From a virus, in IMG/VR virus record IMGVR_UViG_3300023284_001594, positions 1-28,731 of that record: a DNA stretch of 28,731 bases. One strand, given 5' to 3'. The notes below the pieces were generated by a model. It searched no databases, was not told the DNA's origin, and saw only the letters and a program-made list of their open reading frames with translations. Below are positions 14,935 to 20,560 of this stretch, one piece after another. The translations under genes were made by a program, and so were the position numbers. How positions within the stretch are numbered: the stretch's first letter is position 1; every line of letters starts with the position of its first letter.

Positions 14935-15305
14935 GCATAGAAGAGTTTGAAGACTACACACGGGATAAGATGGAAGAGGATAGAGGTAAGGAGATCTGGC
15001 CCAAGCTGGATATATATAAGGTGCTGATGGCTTTCTATGGAGATAAGACGCAGCATTGGGTGTTCACAGTAGAAGATGACTTAACTATCAGTTCATGCCC
15101 TTTATGTGGAGCACGTAAGGCTTCTAAGTTCAAGAACAGAAAGGCTACACTCTGGCCCTTTGTGATGAATACCGAAAAAGGTATCTTCCTATGTCATTGC
15201 TGTGAACGTGGCGGAGATGGATATACTCTCATTGCAGAAGCAGAGAACTGTTCACAGTTGGAAGCGGCACAGCATGGATTGCCATATATAAAAGAGGAAG
15301 AGTAA
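14931..15305 (+). CDS. Stand-alone primase-type (CHC2) zinc-binding domain
   Basis: 124 residues. C56-P-L-C59, then WPFVMNTEKGIFLCHCC with C88 and C91, then RGGDGYTLIAEAENCSQLEAA. This is the order found in the DnaG zinc-binding domain (CPxH...KGxxxCFxCGxxGDxxxF), which recognises the priming trinucleotide. No TOPRIM or helicase domain follows; the protein ends about 30 residues later. It could act in trans with a separate catalytic primase elsewhere in the genome or with the host enzyme, or be a repurposed DNA-binding domain. ATGA coupling to the preceding gene. Confidence 0.65.
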   Translation: MSIEEFEDYTRDKMEEDRGKEIWPKLDIYKVLMAFYGDKTQHWVFTVEDDLTISSCPLCGARKASKFKNRKATLWPFVMNTEKGIFLCHCCERGGDGYTLIAEAENCSQLEAAQHGLPYIKEEE

Positions 15306-15345
15306 AACGAGAAAAAGAATAGTTAGATAGTAGGAAGGATAAAGG

Positions 15346-15825
15346 ATGAATACGCTTCAAATATTAAAGCAGGTATGTTCTCTCATAGATAGAGAGATAG
15401 AGAGCTCAATACATAAAGAGGTTGTACCTTATAAAGAGGAGATGAGTGCAGAGTTTAATACCCTTAGAGACAAGATTAAGTATATAGAAGCACATATGCG
15501 TGAGGTAAATATAAAGGCCGGTAACGAAGTAGGCCCTCGTCATACTGATATAATAACTACAAGTGGGAGGGTAGATCAGCTCACTATCAGTAAAGAAGAA
15601 GTTCCCGTAGGTGTATTAGACACACCCTTATGCAATCTTACCTATTACCAGGGAGCTTTACGGCCTCTGCGTAATGCCGGTATAACCCATGTAAAAGACG
15701 TAATATATAAATCTGATAAAGAGCTATTAAGAATAAAGAACTTTGGTTTAGGAAAGCTCCACGTAGTGCGTAAGAGTATTGAAGACTTCATCAAGCAGTA
15801 CGAATCTTTAGAAAACATCCTATGA
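15346..15825 (+). CDS. Coiled coil plus RpoA C-terminal-domain-like HhH protein
   Basis: 159 residues. Residues ~1-60 are a charged helix; residues ~88-151 (VLDTPLCNLTYYQGALRPL, GITHVKDVIYKSDKELLRI, FGLGKLHVVRKSIEDF) follow the layout of the bacterial RNA polymerase alpha C-terminal domain, a helix-hairpin-helix fold that binds UP elements and activators. The NFG-x-GK loop is kept; the arginine that contacts DNA in E. coli alpha (R265) has no clear equivalent. It could modulate host transcription or simply be a DNA-binding HhH protein. ATGA overlap with the next gene. Confidence 0.55.
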   Translation: MNTLQILKQVCSLIDREIESSIHKEVVPYKEEMSAEFNTLRDKIKYIEAHMREVNIKAGNEVGPRHTDIITTSGRVDQLTISKEEVPVGVLDTPLCNLTYYQGALRPLRNAGITHVKDVIYKSDKELLRIKNFGLGKLHVVRKSIEDFIKQYESLENIL

Positions 15826-16316
15826 AGAAGTATTTAGTTGATACTATGATTGGGAGACGCTTTGGTAAATGGGAAGTGATACGAAGATCAGCGTACCCAT
15901 CACGTTTAAAACACTATATATGTCGGTGTGATTGTGAGCAAGAAGGAGCAATAGCCGGCAGCAAGCTACGTCAAGGCAAAAGTACCCAATGTAAGATCTG
16001 TACAGCCAAAAACCATAAGAGGGCGCTTAAGAGAGAGAAGAAGATACTACCATTAATGAGCATAGGAAAAGAGATACATAAATATTTTAAATGTGATGAT
16101 GGATGTAATGAACTCATGAATGCCATATTTGAAATTAACAAGGAGCTGCGTAAAGAGTTGGAACGGGCCATAGGTAATATGCCTGAAGATGCCCCGGGTG
16201 CTTATATGTCCGCTAATCACATTAACTTACTCAGACAATACCATATCAAGGTATCACCATTGGTGAGTAAGTTAGTCATGCATCTGCTGGAGTACGAAAG
16301 GGATATGGATGCCTGA
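15822..16316 (+). CDS. Zinc-binding, DNA-binding-like protein
   Basis: 164 residues. The N-terminal 60 residues carry GRRFGKWEVIRRS, then C-x-C-x-C (C34, C36, C38) and C57-x2-C60. This resembles the small zinc/AP2-associated domain (GxRFGxLxVI...C-x-C...C-x2-C) common in phage regulators and homing-endonuclease accessories. The C-terminal half is helical with no motif. Overlaps the preceding gene by 4 nt and the following by 8 nt. Confidence 0.55.
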   Translation: MKKYLVDTMIGRRFGKWEVIRRSAYPSRLKHYICRCDCEQEGAIAGSKLRQGKSTQCKICTAKNHKRALKREKKILPLMSIGKEIHKYFKCDDGCNELMNAIFEINKELRKELERAIGNMPEDAPGAYMSANHINLLRQYHIKVSPLVSKLVMHLLEYERDMDA

Positions 16317-16602
16317 ATCAGATAACACCGGTTGTCATCCCGGTTCAGCTTCAGGGCATTGTATGACGTGTGGGGCGTGTGATTGCTATAGGGATACCTG
16401 TCATAAAGAAGGATGCTATATAGTTCCAGAGAAAGAGCCTAAATATACCCCTAGGGAGCCTACTGGAATTGAAGATGATGTTTGGCTGTGGCCCCATGCA
16501 AGGAAAACTTTCACCACTGGTGTAGATACTGAAAAGACTAATTACCCCTGTCATAAGTGTAAGAAGAAGGAGGAGAAAAATGAAATGGATCAAGTTCAGT
16601 GA
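16309..16602 (+). CDS. Cys-rich small protein, probable zinc binder
   Basis: 97 residues with a dense Cys/His cluster (GCHPGSASGHCMTCGACDCY; CHKEGC) and a C-terminal CHKCKKKEE knuckle. Two zinc sites are likely. Embedded in an overlapping gene chain (8 nt before, 23 nt after). Function unknown. Confidence 0.5.
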   Translation: MPESDNTGCHPGSASGHCMTCGACDCYRDTCHKEGCYIVPEKEPKYTPREPTGIEDDVWLWPHARKTFTTGVDTEKTNYPCHKCKKKEEKNEMDQVQ

Positions 16603-17005
16603 ATTTCTACCCCCTGAAGGGATGTATATCTTTGTCATTTCGGGTATTGATATTGGAATAATACGATGGTCTCCACAACTGGAAGAAGGTGACGAGATGG
16701 TGATGGTATATGAAAGCTTCTACCAGAAATATACAGATGCCTCCTCCCTTTATGCTTGGTTACCGTTAGGAGTACCATTTAATTACTTTAGAGATAACTT
16801 TGAGGATGATTCTGTAAGTGCCTATAAGGACACAGAAGATTTTAAAGAGCTCAAAAGATTAATTAAAGAGTTGGATGGCTTCAGTAAGGAAGAATCTGAG
16901 AGCTGGGTAGAGTGGTGGGATGAAGAAGGGCAAGATAATGCATCGGGGATGAAAAGAATGTTTTATCGTTACCAAATATGCCTTTTACTTAAGAAATTAA
17001 CTTAA
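16580..17005 (+). CDS. DUF551-like phage protein
   Basis: 141 residues. The N-terminal half, KWIKFSEFLPPEGMYIFVI ... YAWLPLG, follows the W-I-x-x-x-x-x-LP-x-x-G ... W-x-PL pattern of DUF551, a small phage domain without known function. The C-terminal half is an acidic helix (EESESWVEWWDEEGQD). GGAGGAG precedes the ATG. It ends 1 nt before the terminase gene. Confidence 0.55.
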   Translation: MKWIKFSEFLPPEGMYIFVISGIDIGIIRWSPQLEEGDEMVMVYESFYQKYTDASSLYAWLPLGVPFNYFRDNFEDDSVSAYKDTEDFKELKRLIKELDGFSKEESESWVEWWDEEGQDNASGMKRMFYRYQICLLLKKLT

Positions 17006-17006
17006 A

Positions 17007-19190
17007 ATGACCACAGAGAGACGGATAACATTGAATAAGTTTGAGCCACGTGACTATCAGATCCCAATTATTGAGGCTATAGAGGACAAAGGCTATAAAC
17101 GTGTACTGGCTATCATGCCACGGCGTGCAGGTAAGGATATTACGGCCTTCAACCTATGTATACGTGCTCTTTTGAAGAAAATCTGCGTCATCTACTACAT
17201 ATTTCCTACCTACTCACAGGGTAAGAAAATACTTTGGGATTCGATTACTAATGAGGGTGAAAAGATACTCGATTATATTCCTGAAGAGCTTATTGAGTCT
17301 AAAAACAGTCAGGAAATGAAGATAAAGTTCATGAATGGTAGTCTCTTCCAGATTGTAGGGTCAGACAATTACGATAGCCTTATGGGTACCAATCCTCAAG
17401 GTGTAGTATTCAGTGAATATGCCCTTCAAGACCCTAGAGCTTATCAATATATACGCCCCATACTTACCGCAAATGAAGGATGGGCGCTCTTTATATCTAC
17501 ACCACGGGGCAAGAACCATCTTTGGGAATTGTATAACATAGCTCAACAGTCACCGGATTGGTTCTGTTACAAGCTCAGCCTTGATGAAACTAAGCATATT
17601 CCTCTTGCAGAGATAGAGAAAGAGCGTGCTGAAGGAATTATGAGTGAGGATTTAATACAACAAGAATATTATACTTCATTTACTCTTGGTGTAGAAGGCT
17701 CATACTACAGCAAATACTTAGCTAGGATGCGTCTTGAGGGTAAGATTGGCGTTGTTCCGTGGGAGAACGGTATACAAGTCCATTCTGCATGGGACATCGG
17801 ACACCGTGATTCTACTTGTATTTTAATGTACCAGATCTGTGGGCAAACCGTGCGCATAATAGATAGTTATGAAAACAATAAGCATGGTTTAGAGCACTAT
17901 GTTGACGTATTGAAGGCTAAACCTTACTCCTGGGGTAAGCATTTCGCTCCTCATGACATAGCAGTGACTGAGTGGGGCTCAGGTATATCCCGCTTAGAGA
18001 AAGCTAGACAGTTGGGTATCAAGTTTGAGTATAGGCTCGATAAGCAGAGCAGAGCTCGTTCAGTCTTGCCAGATCTATCTATTATGGATGGAATAGAGGG
18101 AGTACGCTCCTTATTTAGTAAGGTATGGATAGATGAAGAGAAGTGCTCTGATCTCATCAAGGCATTAGAGAATTACCGTCAAGAGTACGATGTTAAGTTA
18201 AAGGTCTATAACAATAGGCCACTTCACAATTGGGCTTCTCACTATTGTTTTACCGCTGATACCCAAATGTTGACGCGTACCGGAATTCGTCCTATCATAG
18301 AGGTTCAAGACAATGACGAAGTTAAAACCTTATATGGGTGGGAAAAATGTATCGGAGCCAAGAGTTTTCGAAAGAATGCGAACGTAGTTCAGGTGAAGTT
18401 TGCCGATGGTGTGAAAGTGAAGTGTACGCCGGATCATTTATTCTTGACGGAACAAGGATGGATATCTGCGGAGAACCTCAAGCACGGTATGACAATCCAG
18501 TCGTCCTTGATGGAGAAACCCAAACCTACCGAAATTGCACCTATCGCTTATGGGGGCAACGGTACTTACAGCAATGCTATAAGAAGCGGCTACATAAAGA
18601 TGTATGGTGTGATGCTTATGGAGAAATTCCTACAAACACTCACATCCACCATAGAGACACTGATCGCTTCAATAATGCACGTGAGAACCTTATTTGTTTG
18701 CCAGCTGCCGAACATTTTAAACTTAAAAAGTCATTCAATCCCGGCATATCAGATAAAGCCAGAGCAGCAGCTGCTAAGTGGCACGGGTCTGACGATGGAA
18801 GAGAATGGCACAAGAAACATGCGCAAACCTCTCGCCCATGGGAACATCACAAGAGAATTGAAGGAACCTGTGAGTTTTGTGGAAAAACAACACTCTTGCT
18901 TCAACGTAAAAACAACAATCAAAGATTCTGTCACCCCAACTGCAAAGCCTCTTATGGTAGAAGAAGTAGAAAGGCTAGAAGAGAAGCATGATGTATGGTG
19001 CATTAATGTCCCCAAAGCAGGACATTTTTCGCTAGCTAATGGAGCCATAGTTCACAATTCAGATGCGATGAGATATCTGGCATTGTCATTACCTAAGACA
19101 AGAGATGGAGTAAGTAGAGAGGAGCTAGATAATCAATATGCCCGCGCCGTGTATGGTACAGAGGGCAAGTTACCACCGTTCTTTAGGTAG
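17007..19190 (+). CDS. terL: Terminase large subunit containing an intein
   Basis: 727 residues; removing the intein (414-684) leaves 456, a normal TerL length. ATPase: Walker A PRRAGKD (38-44), Walker B GVVFSEY with catalytic E137 (Ser in place of the usual Asp), coupling motif FISTPRGKNHLWELY (162-176). RNase-H-like nuclease: AWDIGHRDS (D263), APHDIA (D317), and HNWASHY/SDAMRYL, where the intein interrupts the conserved SH-x-ADAxRY motif one residue before the likely third metal-binding Asp (D686). The enzyme drives DNA into the prohead through the portal encoded 1.4 kb downstream and cuts it. Active enzyme requires intein splicing. Confidence 0.9.
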   Translation: MTTERRITLNKFEPRDYQIPIIEAIEDKGYKRVLAIMPRRAGKDITAFNLCIRALLKKICVIYYIFPTYSQGKKILWDSITNEGEKILDYIPEELIESKNSQEMKIKFMNGSLFQIVGSDNYDSLMGTNPQGVVFSEYALQDPRAYQYIRPILTANEGWALFISTPRGKNHLWELYNIAQQSPDWFCYKLSLDETKHIPLAEIEKERAEGIMSEDLIQQEYYTSFTLGVEGSYYSKYLARMRLEGKIGVVPWENGIQVHSAWDIGHRDSTCILMYQICGQTVRIIDSYENNKHGLEHYVDVLKAKPYSWGKHFAPHDIAVTEWGSGISRLEKARQLGIKFEYRLDKQSRARSVLPDLSIMDGIEGVRSLFSKVWIDEEKCSDLIKALENYRQEYDVKLKVYNNRPLHNWASHYCFTADTQMLTRTGIRPIIEVQDNDEVKTLYGWEKCIGAKSFRKNANVVQVKFADGVKVKCTPDHLFLTEQGWISAENLKHGMTIQSSLMEKPKPTEIAPIAYGGNGTYSNAIRSGYIKMYGVMLMEKFLQTLTSTIETLIASIMHVRTLFVCQLPNILNLKSHSIPAYQIKPEQQLLSGTGLTMEENGTRNMRKPLAHGNITRELKEPVSFVEKQHSCFNVKTTIKDSVTPTAKPLMVEEVERLEEKHDVWCINVPKAGHFSLANGAIVHNSDAMRYLALSLPKTRDGVSREELDNQYARAVYGTEGKLPPFFR
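18246..19058 (+). mobile_element. Intein in TerL (271 residues)
   Basis: Splicing motifs are complete: block A begins C414-F-T-A-D-T-Q-M-L with ADTQMLTRTG and a following EVKTLYG strand; block B has VKCTPDHLFL (T474-x-x-H477); block F is HDVWCINVPKAGHFSL; block G is ANGAIVHN with terminal H683-N684 and S685 as the +1 nucleophile. Cys1, TxxH, penultimate His, terminal Asn and +1 Ser are all present, so it should splice. In the intein's own frame the middle (~500-655) has no LAGLIDADG or HNH motif; that DNA carries an HNH gene in another frame. Confidence 0.92.
18458..18991 (+). CDS. HNH homing endonuclease nested out of frame inside the intein
   Basis: 177 residues from the ATG at 18458 (the frame is open from GTG 18338, with another ATG at 18347), read one base back from the terminase frame. 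It contains THIHHRDTDRFNNARENLIC, a textbook HNH core (His-His, Asn-Asn, Asn, then EH at 125-126 of the longer frame), a KWHGSDDGREWHKKH helix common after phage HNH cores, and a C-terminal zinc finger CEFCG ... FCHPNC followed by RRSRKARR. The gene begins just after intein block B and its TGA (18989-18991) lies at the first residues of block F, exactly filling the gap where an in-frame nuclease would sit. Translation must come from internal initiation or frameshifting; the local SD is weak. Confidence 0.85.
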   Translation: MDICGEPQARYDNPVVLDGETQTYRNCTYRLWGQRYLQQCYKKRLHKDVWCDAYGEIPTNTHIHHRDTDRFNNARENLICLPAAEHFKLKKSFNPGISDKARAAAAKWHGSDDGREWHKKHAQTSRPWEHHKRIEGTCEFCGKTTLLLQRKNNNQRFCHPNCKASYGRRSRKARREA

Positions 19191-19199
19191 GAATACAAG

Positions 19200-19433
19200 A
19201 TGAAAGAACGTTTTGAGCGTATCAAAAAGATAATAGATAGGGCCGACGAGATTCCTCGCGAGCGTAGAAATGCCCTTCGTATGTTCTTGGAAATGGGAAT
19301 GCACTTTAACTTCATGATGAAGAAGCGTGATACGCCTTTTTGTAAACAATGTTTCTCTCATCTGGAGGATTCTATTGCGGGACAGATAATATCTATCCTT
19401 CAGAGGGAATGTAACCACACGCTTTTTAAATAA
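19200..19433 (+). CDS. Small phage protein after terL, unknown
   Basis: 77 residues, basic N-terminal helix (MKERFERIKKIIDRADEIP), FCKQC and a later Cys/His (CNH) that together could bind zinc. TAGGA precedes the ATG, 10 nt after terL. Not recognised. Confidence 0.55.
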   Translation: MKERFERIKKIIDRADEIPRERRNALRMFLEMGMHFNFMMKKRDTPFCKQCFSHLEDSIAGQIISILQRECNHTLFK

Positions 19434-19444
19434 GAGGTGTTAGT

Positions 19445-19612
19445 ATGAGAGTTAAAACGGTGCTTAAGAGATTGACGAAGAAGTATCATCGTCGAATAGG
19501 AGCGATCTACGTTAATACACGAGATCATCAAATGTATTGTTTAGTGAGTATTCCTACAAGTAAGGCGCGAATATGGAAAAAAATACCACCACTTTTTCCA
19601 CTAGGAGAATAG
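19445..19612 (+). CDS. Small basic protein, 55 residues
   Basis: MRVKTVLKRLTKKYHRR then a beta-type segment (IGAIYVNTRDHQMYCLVSI) and a WKKIPPLFPLGE tail. AGAGGT lies 6 nt before the ATG, and the next gene starts immediately after the stop. Small and Lys/Arg-rich, so nucleic-acid contact is possible; no family known. Confidence 0.5.
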   Translation: MRVKTVLKRLTKKYHRRIGAIYVNTRDHQMYCLVSIPTSKARIWKKIPPLFPLGE

Positions 19613-19990
19613 ATGAATCCAACACTAGTAGATTTAGAAAACAATCTAATTCAAATAGATGCGTGGAAGAGACATACGAAGAGAGAGTTAGAAGTTCTAG
19701 CGCCTCAATATCAATCTATGGGGGCGTGGGTGGAATACTGGATTGAACATAAAAAGCCAGCGCTGGAGGAGAAAGATAAAGTAATAATCGAGGCATTTAA
19801 ACATGAAATAGCGAACACCAAACTGAAACACTTTAGGACAGAGGCGACCGATCATGTGGGGTTTTTTTTGGATGAATTAAAGCATGCTGAAGTACCACGT
19901 GCGATGTTGGCACTTCTTCAGTTTATTAAATGGTTTGAAATGATGGTATGTGAAGATCCAGGCTACTATTCCGACAGACACCCCTTTTAG
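19613..19990 (+). CDS. Helical phage protein, unknown
   Basis: 125 residues, alpha-helical, with HTKRELEVLAPQYQSMGAW and LLQFIKWFEMMVCEDPGYY. Start codon abuts the preceding stop; GGAG is 6 nt upstream. Function not recognised. Confidence 0.55.
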   Translation: MNPTLVDLENNLIQIDAWKRHTKRELEVLAPQYQSMGAWVEYWIEHKKPALEEKDKVIIEAFKHEIANTKLKHFRTEATDHVGFFLDELKHAEVPRAMLALLQFIKWFEMMVCEDPGYYSDRHPF

Positions 19991-20002
19991 TTTAGAGAGA
20001 GT

Positions 20003-20098
20003 ATGGATAAAGACACTGAAAAGACGATGGACGCGGCAATAGAAGAAGAAGAGAAGAAGAAGCACGCAAAGGCCTATGACGATTTACCATGCATGTAA
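20003..20098 (+). CDS. Tiny charged ORF, 31 residues
   Basis: MDKDTEKTMDAAIEEEEKKK and a short tail. GAGAGAG lies before the ATG. A single charged helix; may be a real small protein of this operon or chance. Confidence 0.3.
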   Translation: MDKDTEKTMDAAIEEEEKKKHAKAYDDLPCM

Positions 20099-20110
20099 GA
20101 TAGGAAAGAG

Positions 20111-20272
20111 ATGAAATGTGAATCATGTAAAAAAGATATTCATTGGTTATGTGAGAACGGAGATTGTGGATCAAGAGATCCTTGTACATACTGTGCATTA
20201 AGGCAACTGGAAGGGAAACTTAATGCAGATGTAGTGGCATTATCTGCTCTACGGAGAAAATTGGAACGTTAA
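20111..20272 (+). CDS. Small zinc-finger protein, 53 residues
   Basis: MKCESCKKDIHWLCENGDCG with five more residues to CTYC: a Cys pattern C-x2-C ... C-x4-C ... C-x2-C fits one or two zinc knuckles, followed by a charged helix. AGGAAAGAG precedes the ATG. Last gene of the terminase operon. Confidence 0.45.
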   Translation: MKCESCKKDIHWLCENGDCGSRDPCTYCALRQLEGKLNADVVALSALRRKLER

Positions 20273-20350
20273 CTAGAGAAAAATCTATGAGTTCAAGGTT
20301 CGATTTTCTCTCACCTTTGGCTTTTCAAGCGATGCTTTTTATCTACGAGC

Positions 20351-20380
20351 TCGGCAAGCACAAAAAAATTATGCTATACT
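20351..20380 (+). promoter_or_regulatory. Extended -10 promoter for a small RNA or late unit
   Basis: TGCTATACT (20372-20380) is an extended -10 (TG-n-TATACT, 5 of 6). TCGGCA at 20351-20356 is a 4/6 -35 with 18-nt spacing. Expected start is near 20387, only about 45 nt before a terminator hairpin. Confidence 0.5.
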
Positions 20381-20386
20381 CGGTAG

Positions 20387-20467
20387 CACACATCTACGAT
20401 TCTTTTGTAGGGTGTTGTCTTAAGCTTCAGGGCGATTGGTTACCTTTCCAGTCGCCTCTTTTTTTTT
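20387..20467 (+). ncRNA. Candidate ~80-nt small RNA between terminase and portal
   Basis: Between the promoter and the terminator there is no credible gene. The predicted RNA has a first hairpin (CTAC/GTAG extended by ACAT/TGT with a bulge) and a terminator hairpin with U-tail. Independent promoter plus close terminator is the signature of an autonomous small RNA gene; target or partner unknown. Confidence 0.45.
20431..20467 (+). terminator. Strong intrinsic terminator
   Basis: GGCGATTGG (20431-20439) pairs with CCAGTCGCC (20448-20456), 9 bp with one G.U and an 8-nt loop, followed by C and T10 (20458-20467). Confidence 0.85.
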
Positions 20468-20502
20468 CATTACTTGTATTGATTTTTGAACCAACATAGT
20501 CT

Positions 20503-20533
20503 CACCCGCATATCACACGGGTGTGTATACACC
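20503..20533 (+). promoter_or_regulatory. Alternative hairpins in portal leader
   Basis: CACCCG (20503-20508) can pair with CGGGTG (20518-20523), while GGTGT (20520-20524) can instead pair with ACACC (20529-20533). The two stems share bases and are mutually exclusive. They lie 28 nt before the portal start. Confidence 0.3.
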
Positions 20534-20560
20534 TGATTTCTCTTACCCAAAGGAATGTGT

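Noticed and set aside
14589-15056. 155-residue minus-strand ORF
   Set aside because: Lies opposite two well-supported, tightly coupled plus-strand genes and has no ribosome site.
18516-18529. Slippery-looking AAACCCAAACC as a -1 frameshift site into the HNH frame
   Set aside because: Codon register in the terminase frame is AAA CCC AAA, which does not fit the X XXY YYZ register needed; internal initiation is preferred.
20287-20499. 70-residue ORF between terminase operon and portal
   Set aside because: It runs through an extended -10 promoter and a strong intrinsic terminator; no ribosome site and implausible sequence. Treated as small-RNA region.
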